A DNA stretch of 64,000 nt from JAPLNB01 sp964451955 (GTDB lineage: Bacteria > Planctomycetota > Phycisphaerae > Tepidisphaerales > Tepidisphaeraceae): positions 1-64,000 of the forward strand of contig CAYVKG010000001.1 in NCBI GenBank assembly GCA_964451955.1, in the 5' to 3' direction. Each line of letters begins with the position of its first letter. Positions within the stretch are counted from its first letter, which is position 1. The notes below the pieces were generated by a model. That model saw only the letters and a list, made by a program, of their open reading frames with translations. It searched no databases and had not been told where the DNA came from. Positions 1 to 15,000 of this stretch are shown here, piece by piece. The position numbers were made by a program, and so were the translations under genes.

Positions 1-1
1 G

Positions 2-3000
2 GCCACGCACACCAGGGGGGTTTCTTTTGTGGGGGGGCACTCGGGGCGGGGGGGCAGGGGGGATGACCGCATCTACGGCACCGGGGGCAACGACTCGATC
101 GCGGGCGGGGCTGGGAATGACACGGTTGACGGCGGGGCTGGCGACGACGTGATATCCGGGGATGCGGGTTGGGACCTGCTGCTGGGAGGTGCGAACCACG
201 ACACGGTGTACGGTCATAGCGCATCGGGGGCGGGGGACGACAATGCAGTGGACTATTTGTATGGGGACTTTGGGACCAACGGGAGCGAGGCGACTAGCGG
301 GGCGGACAAGTTGTATGGTCAGGGGGGCAATGACCTGTTGTTTGGGGAAGCTGGGAATGACTCGCTGAGTTCGACGGCTGGGGATCTGATCAGTTATCCG
401 GGAACGGTGGCGGAGACGTATACGACGCCTGCAGCGACAGCCGCGCCGACGGTGGTATTGACGGCGGGCCAGAACTTTGCGGGCGCGACGTTGCCGACGG
501 GGGCGGATGTCCGGGGGCGGTGGGGGGATATGGCGGGTTCGGCCCACGGCGGCGGGGTGAGTGCCAGCCCGGCCGGGGCGTTGGAGCCGAGCGTTATCGG
601 GGCTTCGGCGGGTGTGCAATACGTTGCGTGGTCGGACGCGCGGAACGGCAATTACGAGATTTACGTGGCGAGGTACATGCCAGGCAGCGGGTGGCAGCAG
701 TTGGCGGGCAGTGCTCAGGACGGCGGGATTAGCCGGAGCACGACGTCGTCGCGGCGGCCGAGCATTGCTTTGGATGGGTCTGGGAATCCGCTGGTGGCGT
801 GGACGGAGTTCAGCGGGACATCGTCGGACATTCGGGCGTTGCGTTATGATCCGGCGGCGAATGGGGGCCTGGGTGGCTGGGTGGCGTTGGGGACATCGAA
901 CAGTGGAGGGGGAATCAGCGCGACGGGCGCGGCGGACAACGCGGTGCTGGTGAACACGGCGGGGGGGCCAGTGGTGGCGTATCTGAACACGACGGGGGGG
1001 ATTGCGAACGTGTTTGTGAAGCGGTTTTCGGGCGGAGCGTGGTCGGCGCTGGCGGCGGGGTCGGCGAGCGGAACGGGGGTGTCTGGGTCGGCCACGAGCG
1101 TGGCAGACGTTGCCGCCGCTACGGACGGGACGAAGGTGGCGGTGGCGTGGACGCAGACGGTGGGGACGGTGAAGCAGGTGTACCTGAAGGAATACGCGGG
1201 TGCGGGATTTGCGGCGATCGCGGGATCGGCGTCCACGGGCGGGGTGTCGGGCAGCCTGGTGGGGGCGACGGAGCCGGCGGTGGCGTATTTCGGCGGAAGC
1301 CTGTTTGTGGCGTGGTCGGACATGGCGACGGGGTCGGCGGAGATTTATGCCGTTCGCTACACGGGCGGGGTTCGGACAGCGATTGCGGCGAGCGCGGGAG
1401 GGGTATCGAGCACGGGCGGTGCCGCGACGCAGCCGAGACTGGCGGCAAACGGCGCGTCGCTGTATCTGGCATGGGCCGATGATACGATGCAGTCGCGAGT
1501 TGATAACGATACGGCGATTTACGTGCGGAAGTACAACGGGGCGTCGTTTGTGGAGGAGCTGGCGGGCGATGCTTCCTACGGCGGAATAAGCCACACGGGC
1601 GGTTCGATGTGGAAGATGTCGCTGGCGGTGGACTCGGCAGGTCGGCCGTCTGCCGCGTGGAGCGAGCAGGCGGGCGGCCAGGGGCAGATTTACGACCGCG
1701 CCAACGGTTTTCAGATTACGGGAACGACGTACAGCGCGGGGGGCGGGACAAGCATTCAGTCGATCATTGACGGGAATGTGCTGAAGGCCGGGGACGTGAT
1801 CGTGTTGAACGGGACGAGCGCGGGTTTTGCGTTGACGAGCGCGGATGCCGGGATTCTGATTCGTGCGCTGCCGGGGTCGACTATTACGGGGGACATAACG
1901 ATCACGGGGGCGAAAAATATCCTGTTGCAGGGGCTGAACGTGACGGGGAGCGTGACCGTGGTGAACGCGGTGGGATTCACGCTTCGCGAGAGCCGCGTCG
2001 GGGCGGTGAGCCTGAGCGGGTCAAACGATGCGCAGGTGCTGGACAACGCGACGGCATCGTTAAGCGTGAGCAACTGCGTGGGCTCGGTGATCGAGCACAA
2101 CAGCACGGCGGGCGTGACGATGTCGGGCGCGACGGGGCTGATGCTCGGCGACAACAGGATTGTTGCGGCGACCGGTATTGTGATATTGGCGGCGTCTAGC
2201 GGGACGATTCGGGGGAATGACGTTGAAGCGAATGGGACTGGAATCCAGATAGATGCGGTCTTCAGCGGGTCGATTGAGGCGAACGATATCCACGGCGCCG
2301 TGACGGGGGTGGCGTACAATGCGGGGGCGACGCTGTCGGGGAACCTGATTCACGGGAATATAACGGGTGTGGTAGTGACGGTGGCTGGGGCGAGCGGTTT
2401 GGGATCTGTGGGCGCGTCGTCGCCGAACCGGATCTATGCCAATGGCGTGGGCATCCAGCTGACGAATGGCCAGGCGCAGAACCAGCATGTGTACGGCAAT
2501 ACGACGGTGGGCGTGGCGGGCACGGGCACACTGGGCGGCAGCGATATGAATCTGGCGAACAGGGTGGAAAACAACCCGGTGGGGGTGAATGTGGTTGGCA
2601 CGGTTCAATACAATCGGATTGCGCGCAATGACACGGGGATTTCGGCCAACTCAGGCAACCGAATTCTGCACAACATAGTGTACCGGAACAGCCATTACGG
2701 GGTGATGGTCAATTCGGACGCGGACGTTCGGGTGGTGAACAACACCTTCTATGCGCCGGTGGGTGACAACGTTCGCGTGCAGGGTTCGTCATCGAATATT
2801 GAGGTGCGGAACAACATTCTCTGGGCGGAGTCGGGTTACGACGTGTACGTGGCGAATGACAGCCAGACGGGGTTTCTCAGCGACTCCAACGATCTGCACG
2901 TGACGGGAAGCGGGCGGATATTCTATTGGACAAAGGATTTCACGGACATTCTGGATTTGCGGGCGGACGTGGCGGCGATCGATCTGCATTCGATCGGGGC

Positions 3001-6000
3001 GACGGTGGTGAATCCGAACTGGTCGGAGCCACGGTTCTACAATCGCGGCTTTGACGACTATCGGGTGTTTGATTTGACGGCGGGCGAGCGCTTTTCGAGT
3101 CCGACAATTGACGCGGGTGAGGCGCTGGTGGATCAAGGTGTTCCGGGTTCGTACAGCAATCTGCTGGCGAACGGGTCATTCGAGAGCGGGACGACGAGCT
3201 GGAGCGTGAATGCCGGAGGGGGCACGGCGGTAAGCAGTCCGGCTCCGTTCGACGGAGAGAGATATTTCTCGGTGGGGACGAGTCCGCAGGGTTTTGCGGA
3301 GCAGACGGTCAACCTTCTAATTGCGGGATACACGGCGGGACAGCTTGACTCGCAGGACCTGGTGGTGGTGTTCGGCGGGCGTGTGCGAAGCGCGGCGGAA
3401 GCAACGGCGGATCGCGGGAAGATCCTGTTGTCGTTCCTGGACGCGGACGGCAAGCAGATAGGCGAGACGGTGGGGGAGGCGGTGGCGGGGAATTACTCGG
3501 AGCGATGGGAACTGGTAGGCGGCCGGCGGGTGATTCCGGTGGGGACCCGTTCGGTGTTGTACCGCTTTCAGGCGGACCGGAAGACGGGATCGACGAATGA
3601 TGCGTATCTTGACAACAGTTTCCTGTTTGTGGTTTCCGAGTCGGTGATGCCGGACCAGGGGGCGTACGGGAACAGCATGTCGGAAGGGGCGCAGAGCACG
3701 AATGCGCACATTGCCTTGCGCTCGCCGGACCTGTACATGGATTGGGAGCGATACAAGCCCCGGTCCATTCGGTGGGAGACGTTCGGAAACGTCAGTGAAT
3801 CGATGATCAGCATTGACCTGTACCAGGACAGCGAGCAGGGGCCGCTGTTCAAGTTGCACATAGCGAACACGGTTGACGACGGGGAATACACGTGGATACC
3901 GGATACGAACGGGATCGGGTACGGGACGTTCGGTTTGCGGATTCAGGTGTCGTTTGTGGACAACGCGGCGGCGATGGACCGGAGCACGGAGACGTTTGCA
4001 GTACCGGAGGATGGGGACACGTATTACGTTGACGATGCTTCGAACACGAACGACGAGTATACGCCGGCAGCGACCGGATCGAACCGGAACACGGGTAAGC
4101 GGGCGACCGCGCCGAAGCCGAATCCGATCAATGTCCTTCGGACATATGAATTGACCGCCGGGGCGGTGCTCAACGTCGACACGGGGACGTACCCGCTGAT
4201 TTACACGGTTGTGGCGACGAGCCGGACGCCTGCGGACGTGAGGCCGAGTTTTCTGGGCAATGATCGGGGGTTCGTATTGCGCGGGCCTGCGAACAGCGCC
4301 AAGACGGCGGAGCTGGTGACGGCTATTCCGAACAACGCATCACAGGATCTGATCTACTTCGGGGACGCGGATTTGACGAAGGTGCGTTTTCTGACGTTGA
4401 CGGGTGGGCGGTATGGTCTGCACGTAAGTGACGGGTCGACGGGAATCGAGGTGCAGCGGATCACGGCGAGAGACAATGCGCAACACGGCATTTTGTTCGA
4501 TGGTGGGAGCGACTTTGTAAGGCTGAGGGACGTCACGAGCTACAATCATACCGGATATGACGGGGTTTACCTGAACGGTGGAGCCGGGGGCCTTATTGAG
4601 AACCTGGTTAGCTACAGCAATCGTCGCGGGCTGTATGTGAGCGGGGTCGGGTCGGTGACGATTGCCGGCGCGACGCTGTTCTACAATACGGGCACGGGGC
4701 TGCGGCAGGATGGGTCGACGACGAACGTGTTTGACAGCCTGACGATTTACGGCAACTTGGCAGGCATTGAGACGAGCGGTCCAACGACGATCAGCAACAG
4801 CGACATTTACGATAACTTGAACAACGGCGTCTTCAGCAGCGGGAGCGCTGTTACGTTGGAGGACTCGTATGTGCACGGTAACGCGGCGGGGGTGGTGCTG
4901 TCCGCTGGCGTGGTCACCCGAAATCGGATTTACGGGAATCTAGGTTCGGGGATTCAGGGGAATTACCAGCCTCTGACCGTGACGAATAACGCGATCTATT
5001 CGAACCAATACGGGGTTTACGCGAGCGCCTACGTCAGCGGAGTGTTCACAATCTCGAACAACCTGATGTATGGTCATTCGAAGGCGTCGATTCGATTGAT
5101 TGACAAAGGCCCGAGCGCATATGAGATCGTGAACAACACGTTGTACGAGCCGACGGGGGACGCGATCTATGCGACGGGTTCGGACAACATTCACTTGCGG
5201 AATAACATCATCTGGACGGAGGGCGGGTATGGGGTCTATGTCGGCAACGATTCGCAGACCGATTTCCAGAGCAACTACAACCTGTTGTATGCGACGGGTG
5301 GGGGCCTGGTGGGGTATTGGCAGGGAGATCGGGCGACGTTGACGGCGTGGCAATATGCGACATTCCGTGACGGGGATTCGTTGTCGGCGGATCCATTGTT
5401 CGTGGACGTGTTGGGCCCCGATGGGGTGCTTGGGTCGCCGAACGTTCAGGGGCTCGTGGGGACCTACTACGGGAACCGTACGTGGAGCGAGCCGGCGGTG
5501 TTCAGCCGAGTGGATCGCCAGGTGGGCTACTCAGGTTGGGGCGCCCCGGAGGCGTCATTGGCGAACGACAACTGGTCGGCGAGATGGGAAGGCAAGATTC
5601 GCTTTGACGTTGCGGGGGACTATACATTCTACATCAATTCAGAGGGCCCCCAGAAGCTGGTTGTGAACGGGGAGGTTCTGGTTGATGACGCGGCGGATCC
5701 GGGTCTTGAGCGAGCGGTGACGTATCATGCGACATCGGCGGGGTACTACGACTTTGTATACCAGATGGCGGACAACGGCGGTCATGCGACAGCGCTGGTC
5801 GAATGGACGACGCCCCTATCAGGGCGTGCGGCGTTGCTTCCGGGTCGCATTACGACGGAGATTCCTGGTGGCGATGGTTCGGACGACAACTTCCACGAGC
5901 AATCGGAGAGCGGGAGCTACAAGCCTGGGGTGGGGTTCACGAGCGACGGCGCGTACAGTCCGGCGATTGATCGAGGTCGGCCCGGAGACTCGTTTGCCAA

Positions 6001-9000
6001 CGAACCGGCGCCGGCGGGTGGCTATGTTAACCTGGGGGCGTATGGGAACACGGGCGAGGCCTCGAAGAGCCGGGCGAAGTACATTCTGATCACGAATCCC
6101 AATGGAGGGGAAGCGCTGCCGCAGAAGACGACGTATGTGATTCGGTGGCGTTCGGATGGTTTCGCGGGGAATGTGCGGATTGAGTACTCAACGACGGGAT
6201 ATGCGGGTCCGTTTGCGAATCTGGCGGCGGACACGGGGAGCGCGGTGAACAGCGGTTCCTACAGTTGGTTCATCAGCCAGGCGCTGTACGGCACGTCAGA
6301 CCAGTATGTGATTCGAGTCAGTTCGGTGAGCGATCCGGCGGTATCGGATGTGTGTGATGCGGTGTTTACGGTGAAGCCGCCGGTTAGCAATTACTATGTG
6401 AATGACAGTTCAACGGATGGGGGCGAGTACACATTCGCGCCGGGGGACGACGCGAACGACGGTCTGACGCCGGCGACGCCGATGGCATCGGTGCGCGCCA
6501 TTCTGACGAAGTACGATCTGGAATTCGGGGACACGATCTACGTGGATACGGGGACATATAGCCTGACGGAGAACATTGCGATTGGGCATGAGGATTCCGG
6601 GGTGCGTATTCAGGGGCCAGTGGGGTTGGGTCATGTGGCGATGCTGGACCGAGGGAACCGTGCGTCGGGGAGTTATGTATTTTCGTTGAGCAACGCGGAC
6701 GCGGTGACGTTGTCGGATTTGTGGATGACGGGAGCGGTGAGCGGGGTATACGTGTCGAACGGTTCGTCGGATTTGACGGTTCAGAAGTGCGTGGTATTTG
6801 AGAACGCGTCGACAGGTGTGTCGATTGTGGACGCGGGTTCGAGCAACGCGTTGATTCAGGACAACGTGTTTTATGGTTATGCGCCGGACAACAACCGGGA
6901 TCAGAACACGGGTTTGTACATCAAGGATGGTCAGGATCCGCGGGTGTTGAGGAATGTGGCGTACCACACGGGAGGTCGTGACGACTACGGGATATACCTG
7001 GAGGACGTGGGGTGGAACGTGGTGGTGAGGGACAACGTGGCGTACAACGACGGGACGGGGATCTGGGTTCGGGCGTCGTCGTACGAGGTATGTGGGAACG
7101 TGGTTCGGGATTCGGATCGGGGTTTCTGGCTGCAGGACACGTCGGCGGCGGAGGATGGGAGGGCGTACGGGAACGTGGCGTACGGGATCAGCAACAATGC
7201 GTTCGAGATTCAGCAGTACGGTCAGATTTTCGAGAACGAGGCGTATGACAGCGGGACGGGATTTGCGGAAACGGGGTACAACTTTGCCGGGAGCGTTCAC
7301 GAGAACGTGTCGCACCACAACGGGACGGGTTTCTGGTCGAACCAGGGCCTGATTGCGAATAACCGGGCGTATGCGAACGGGACGGGGATCCGGATGACGT
7401 ACAGTTGGGTGACGGTGAGGGGGAACAAGGTGTACAACAACGGGACGGGGATTTTGGCGGACGGGTACACGGGGAACAACTCGATTGTGAACAACCTGGT
7501 GTACGACAACAGCGGAGGGGGGATTGTCTTGTCGGACGTTCAGACGTCGGGCTACACGATGTGGGTGACGAACAACACGGTGATGGAGTTGGGGAGCAGC
7601 GCGTTGTCGGTGACGGGGAACAGCCAGAACGTGGTGTTGAGGAACAACATTTTGTGGTCTGGAGGCGCGGGTCATTACGCGATTTCGGTGTCGGACGGGG
7701 CGCAGCGGGGATTTTCGAGCGACTACAACGACCTGTATTTTACGGATGGGGCGAAGCTGGGTTTGTGGCAGAACGTGTTTGGATCGTTGGGGGATTGGCG
7801 GTACGAGTTGGGTCTTGACGTGCACTCGTTGTCGACGGACCCGGGTTTTGCGTCGCCTGGTGGAGCGGACGGGATTCGGGGATTCCGGGATCAGACGGGT
7901 TTGAAGTTTGAGTATTTTGCGAATCGAACGTTGAGCGGAGAGTCGCTATCGACGCAGTACGACCGGGTGGTGTCGTTTGGATCGACGTCGGGTGTTTTCC
8001 GGGGTGTTGCGGGGGGATCAAGCGAGAACCAGAGTTTCCGATGGACTGGGGAGGTGTATTTGTCGTCGGCGGGGACGTACACGTTTTGGATCAACTCGCT
8101 GGGTCCGCAGCGTCTGACGGTGGGGGATGAGGTGGTGATAGAGGACTGGTCGAGTCCGTCGAACGCGGAGCGTAGCGGGACGTACACGGCGTTGTCGGCG
8201 GGGTGGGTGAGCCTGAAGTATGAGGTGGTGGATGACGGAGGTCAGACGCAGGCGTCGTTGATGTGGTCGACGCCTGAGGACGGGGCGTCGCGGTTGTTGA
8301 GGGCGTACGAGCCGATGGGATCGGGAGGTGGAGGGACGGTGGCGAGCAGGGCGTATTTGAGGTATGGGAGTGAGTCGTGGACGGCGGGAGTGGACGACGA
8401 TTTTCATCTGTTTAGCAAGGCGAGCTATCCGGCGGTGACGGGTCGGAGCGATTCGGCGGGATTGGACGCTGGGGACGTGGGGAGCGTGTACGACCAGGAG
8501 CCGATGCCGAACGGGGGACGTATCAATCTGGGGTATGAGGGGAACACGGCGGAGGCGTCGAAGTCGCCGGAGAAGACGGTGCAACTGCTGTCGCCGAATG
8601 GGTTTGAGAAGTTCCATCTCGACGGGCACACGATTATCACGTGGCGGTCAACGGGCGTTGGTGTTTCGGCAATTGTGCAATTGAGTGTGAGTGTTGATGA
8701 CGGTGTTACATTCACGCCGATTGGTTTCTCGGAAAACACGGGGGCATTTGCATGGAACCCGGATGCGCTGACGCTGGCAGGGCGGGTGAAGATCAGCTAT
8801 CTGCCGCCGGCGGGGCCGGCCATTGAGGACGTTTCGGACAACGCATTTACGGTCGGGGGGGCCGGAAATGTGTATTATGTGAATGACGCGGCGACGGACG
8901 GGGACGAGTATTGCACGGCGGCGGGATCGAACACGAACACGGGGACGACGCCGGGAGATCCGATGGCGTCGCTGGGTGCGTTGTTGGGGGCCTATCCGAT

Positions 9001-12000
9001 CGGGGCGGGCGACGTGGTGTACATCGACACAGGCGTCTACACGCCGGCGACGAATATCAGTTTGACTGCGACGAACTCCGGGGTGCGTATTCAGGGGCCA
9101 GTGGGGTTGGGTCATGTGGCGATGCTGGACCGAGGGAACCGTGCGTCGGGGAGTTATGTATTTTCGTTGAGCAACGCGGACGCGGTGACGTTGTCGGATT
9201 TGTGGATGACGGGAGCGGTGAGCGGGGTATACGTGTCGAACGGTTCGTCGGATTTGACGGTTCAGAAGTGCGTGGTATTTGAGAACGCGTCGACAGGTGT
9301 GTCGATTGTGGACGCGGGTTCGAGCAACGCGTTGATTCAGGACAACGTGTTTTATGGTTATGCGCCGGACAACAACCGGGATCAGAACACGGGTTTGTAC
9401 ATCAAGGATGGTCAGGATCCGCGGGTGTTGAGGAATGTGGCGTACCACACGGGAGGTCGTGACGACTACGGGATATACCTGGAGGACGTGGGGTGGAACG
9501 TGGTGGTGAGGGACAACGTGGCGTACAACGACGGGACGGGGATCTGGGTTCGGGCGTCGTCGTACGAGGTATGTGGGAACGTGGTTCGGGATTCGGATCG
9601 GGGTTTCTGGCTGCAGGACACGTCGGCGGCGGAGGATGGGAGGGCGTACGGGAACGTGGCGTACGGGATCAGCAACAATGCGTTCGAGATTCAGCAGTAC
9701 GGTCAGATTTTCGAGAACGAGGCGTATGACAGCGGGACGGGATTTGCGGAAACGGGGTACAACTTTGCCGGGAGCGTTCACGAGAACGTGTCGCACCACA
9801 ACGGGACGGGTTTCTGGTCGAACCAGGGCCTGATTGCGAATAACCGGGCGTATGCGAACGGGACGGGGATCCGGATGACGTACAGTTGGGTGACGGTGAG
9901 GGGGAACAAGGTGTACAACAACGGGACGGGGATTTTGGCGGACGGGTACACGGGGAACAACTCGATTGTGAACAACCTGGTGTACGACAACAGCGGAGGG
10001 GGGATTGTCTTGTCGGACGTTCAGACGTCGGGCTACACGATGTGGGTGACGAACAACACGGTGATGGAGTTGGGGAGCAGCGCGTTGTCGGTGACGGGGA
10101 ACAGCCAGAACGTGGTGTTGAGGAACAACATTTTGTGGTCTGGAGGCGCGGGTCATTACGCGATTTCGGTGTCGGACGGGGCGCAGCGGGGATTTTCGAG
10201 CGACTACAACGACCTGTATTTTACGGATGGGGCGAAGCTGGGTTTGTGGCAGAACGTGTTTGGATCGTTGGGGGATTGGCGGTACGAGTTGGGTCTTGAC
10301 GTGCACTCGTTGTCGACGGACCCGGGTTTTGCGTCGCCTGGTGGAGCGGACGGGATTCGGGGATTCCGGGATCAGACGGGTTTGAAGTTTGAGTATTTTG
10401 CGAATCGAACGTTGAGCGGAGAGTCGCTATCGACGCAGTACGACCGGGTGGTGTCGTTTGGATCGACGTCGGGTGTTTTCCGGGGTGTTGCGGGGGGATC
10501 AAGCGAGAACCAGAGTTTCCGATGGACTGGGGAGGTGTATTTGTCGTCGGCGGGGACGTACACGTTTTGGATCAACTCGCTGGGTCCGCAGCGTCTGACG
10601 GTGGGGGATGAGGTGGTGATAGAGGACTGGTCGAGTCCGTCGAACGCGGAGCGTAGCGGGACGTACACGGCGTTGTCGGCGGGGTGGGTGAGCCTGAAGT
10701 ATGAGGTGGTGGATGACGGAGGTCAGACGCAGGCGTCGTTGATGTGGTCGACGCCTGAGGACGGGGCGTCGCGGTTGTTGAGGGCGTACGAGCCGATGGG
10801 ATCGGGAGGTGGAGGGACGGTGGCGAGCAGGGCGTATTTGAGGTATGGGAGTGAGTCGTGGACGGCGGGAGTGGACGACGATTTTCATCTGTTTAGCAAG
10901 GCGAGCTATCCGGCGGTGACGGGTCGGAGCGATTCGGCGGGATTGGACGCTGGGGACGTGGGGAGCGTGTACGACCAGGAGCCGATGCCGAACGGGGGAC
11001 GTATCAATCTGGGGTATGAGGGGAACACGGCGGAGGCGTCGAAGTCGCCGGAGAAGACGGTGCAACTGCTGTCGCCGATCGGTGGCGAGAAAGTCCGAAA
11101 GGGTCAGGGCGTGCTGATTCGGTGGCGTTCGACGGGTTTTGGGGCGACGGAGCGGGTCAACATTGAGTTTTCGAGCAATGGGGGCTCGTCGTACACAATG
11201 ATTGCCAATGCGCGCGTGAATGATTCGGGTTTTGCGTGGAACCCGTCGGTGGTGACGTTGCAGGGGCGGATTCGGATTTCGAGTGCATCGAACCCGGCGA
11301 TATTCGATGTGTCGCGGAGCGTGTTTGCGATTGGCGTGGCGACGAATAAGTATTACGTGAATGACTCGTCGCGAACCGGGGATCAGTATAGCACCGCGAT
11401 CGGTTCGAACGCGAACTCTGGGACGACGCCGGGAGATCCGATGGCGTCACTGAACGCCTTGTTGAGCGCGTACGACCTGGAGCCAGGGGACACGGTGTAT
11501 GTTGACACGGGCATCTACAATCTCCCGACCAACGTGAGAGTGAACGCGGATGACTCGGGGATTGCGATTGTTGGGCCGGTGAGCAGTCCAACGCTCGGGG
11601 CGGACTATTCGAAGAAGGTGCTGGAGGACTTCCCGGTTGCGTACTACCGGATGGGAGAGTCGTCGGGTGCGACAGCGGTGGACGCGTCGCTGAATCACCT
11701 GGATGGGACGTACATGAACGGGATCCTGCTGGGGACGGCGGGCGCGATCAATGGCGACAGCGACACGGCGGTCACACTTGATGGCGTGAATGACTATATC
11801 GGTCCGCCGTCGTCGGCGACGGCGTTTTCGGATTTCACTGGAGGCATCACGCTGGAGGCGTGGGTGTATCCGACGGCGTCGGGTTCGTGGCAGCGGTTCT
11901 TCGACATCGGGGCTGGGCAGGCGAACGAGAATATCCTCTTCGGGCGGAATGGGACGACGAGCGAGTTGTTCCTGCAGGTGTACAACGGTTCGACGGCCGG

Positions 12001-15000
12001 GGCGAGCGTGACGACGAGCGGGAACCAGCTGGAACTGAACCGTTGGCAGTATTTTGTGGCGACGATCGATTCGAGCGGTAACGCGGTGATCTACAAGAAT
12101 GGGCGGGCGGTGGCGTCGGGCAGCGTGAATGTGCCGAAGAATGTGACGCGAACGTCGGTCTTCATCGGAAAGGACAACTGGACCGCAAATCAGCCGTTTG
12201 CCGGTCGCATGGACGAAGTTGCGATTTACGGTTTTGCGTTGTCGTCGGCGACCATTGCGGACCGGTACTACATTGCGACGGGGCAAGGGGCATTGCTAAA
12301 CCGCGGGAATACGGGGTCCGGGCGCTACGGCATCGAATTGAACGGCGCGGCGGATGTAAGCATCCGGGATCTGCAAATGACGGGTGCGGAGCAGGGGCTG
12401 GTTGCGAACAACGCGGACCGTCTGGTGTTGACGAGCATGACGGCATACAACAACGCATCCCGCGGGTTCTACGTGGGGACGGATGTCGAAGATGCGGTGA
12501 TCACGGGCAACACCGCGTACGGCACGTCGGGGAACGACGCATTGAACCAGGAGACGGGTTTCTATCTGCGTGGGAGTCGGATGACGGTGGATGCCAATAC
12601 GGCGTTCAAGCTTGGGGACGCCTACGGCGATGGCATTTACATCGACAACTATCCGATGAACATCGTGTTCACCAACAACCTGGCATACAGCAATGCCAAC
12701 GGCATCACGTTGTTGGTTGGGCAGGCAACGGTTCATGACAACGAGGTGCGCAACAACAGTCGGGGGCTGCATGTCAATGATAATGACAGTGCATACCGGA
12801 CGACGGTGTACGACAATGACATTCACGACAATACGACGGGCCTGTCGGTGAGTGCGAATGTGGACGCGTATTCGAACGAGGCGACATCGAACCGAGGGGA
12901 CGGCATCTATGTGGACGACAGCGCGAGCAACACGGTGGTGCACGACAACTACGTTTCGAAGAACGCGACGGGAATCGAGGCGCGGTCGGGGACGATTTCG
13001 CACAACCGGGTGATGGGCAACACCGGTGAGGGGATTCTGCTCAGCTACTCGGTGGGGACGATTAGCGCCAACAGCGTGTACGGCAATAGCATTGGCATCG
13101 AAGTGAGCGGGTACTACGCGGGATCGACGGCGATTGTGAACAATCTGGTGTACGACAATGCCAACAACGCCATTTATGTGCACGGGATAACCAGCGGTGG
13201 CGCGGTGCGCATCAATAACAACACAATCCACCATGAAAATGGTTCGGCAATACTGTTGGCGAGCAACACGCCTGCGATGAATCTGTCCAACAACATCGTC
13301 CAGATCAATGGAGGTTTCGGGATCGAGACGTCGGGGAGCATGTCTGGTTTTGATAGCAACTACAACGATATCTACCTTGGGCGACCAGGTGCTAACGTGG
13401 GCAAGTGGCTGGGGACGACGACGGCGACGCTGGCTGAATGGCGTTTGGCGAGCGGGAAGGACGCGGGGTCGATATCGGCGGACCCGGTATTTCTGGATCC
13501 GAACGGGGCGGACAATCTGTTTGGATGGGAGCAGCCGGATCCGCAGTCGCAGTATGCGGACTTTGGGGCGGACGACAATTTCCATCTGAGGCGCGGGTCG
13601 CCTGCGATTGACGCCGGTGATTCGGAGACGGGCGCGGGCAGGGATGCGGAAGGCAATCCGCGGCTGGATGATGTGGGGACGATCAACACGGGGAACGGGG
13701 TGTATCGGTTCTATGACATGGGCGCGTTCGAGTTTCAGGGATCGTCGTCGGACATTACGCCGCCGGTGGTCACGGAACTGTCGCCGATCGGGATGACGGA
13801 CGACGTATTGTCGAACGCCGTATTCAACATGATGACAGTGACATTTTCGAAGCCGCTGGACGCGGTGGCGGCGAGCTCACTGGCGTTCTACAGGCTGACC
13901 GAAGCGGGTGTGGACGGGGCATTCGGGACGACTGACGACGTCGACATTCCGGTGTTGGCGGCGAGCTACACCCCGGGAGACACACATGTGCGGCTGTCAT
14001 TTGGAGGATCGCTTCTGAACGGGCGATATCGGCTGCGTCTGATCAGCAGTCCGCCGAATGCGATTGTTGACACATCGGGCAACGCGCTGGACGGGGATGT
14101 GGACGGAGCGGCGGGAGGGGACTTCGTGCGGAGTTTCCGGCTTGATACGACGCCGCCCAGCGGGGTGCTGGTGGATCCGGCGGATGGGAGCGTGGTGGCA
14201 TCGGGTTTCGGGTATGTGGACATCAAGTGGTCCGATACCGGATCGGGGCTGAACTTGGCGACGATTTCAGCGGATGACATCCTGATCACGGGAGTGGATG
14301 TGGACAGCGTTCAGCCACGAGGGGGCGGGGTATACCGCTATGTATACAATGTGGACGGGGACGCGCTTCCGCAGGGTTTGATAACGGTGTTGTCAATTCC
14401 GGGCGCAGTGGCGGACCTGGCGGGCAACACGACGGCGGCGGCGACGCTGGGGACGTTCCAGGTTGGGTCGGGGGTGTTTGTCGGGACGGAGTCAGATGAC
14501 ACGTATTACGTGCGTCTCGGGGCGGACGGATCGACGGTTGAGATCTGGTACAACGAGCCGGCGGCTCCGGCAGGCGCCGCGACGTTTACGCGGGCGCTTG
14601 GGGCGTTGACGGAATTGCGTTTCCTGACGCTTGGCGGGAATGACAGCGTGGTGATCGACCTGGCGAACGGGGAACCGATTCCCACCGGCGGTTTGTTCTA
14701 CAATGGCGGCTTGCCGGCGAGCGCGCCCGGCGACTCGCTGACGCTGATCGGGAAGCCTGCGACGTCGTCGGGGACCTATTTGCCAAGCGGCACAACGCCC
14801 GGGTCGGGGATTGTGACGACCTCGGGTCGCAGTATCGAGTTTGTGAATGTTGAGGGAGTGAATGCGCGGAGTGTTGCGTCGATGACGGTGAGGACGCCGA
14901 ACAGCGAGGACGTCGTGGCGCTGGATACGCTGACGGTGAACACGGGCCGGGCCAGTGGGACGAGCGGCGGCGTTGCGTTTGGGCCGCTGATGTTCTTCAA

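Noticed and set aside
29..373. RTX-like repeats taken as a toxin
   Set aside because: The calcium-repeat stretch is short and leads into glycan-binding-type domains; no toxin or type I secretion genes are near.
8648..10306. 552-codon antisense frame in the giant gene, and its shorter twin at 6410-7825
   Set aside because: They share most of their sequence only because they lie on the repeated 2-kb segment; the product is Arg/Val/His-rich and motif-free.
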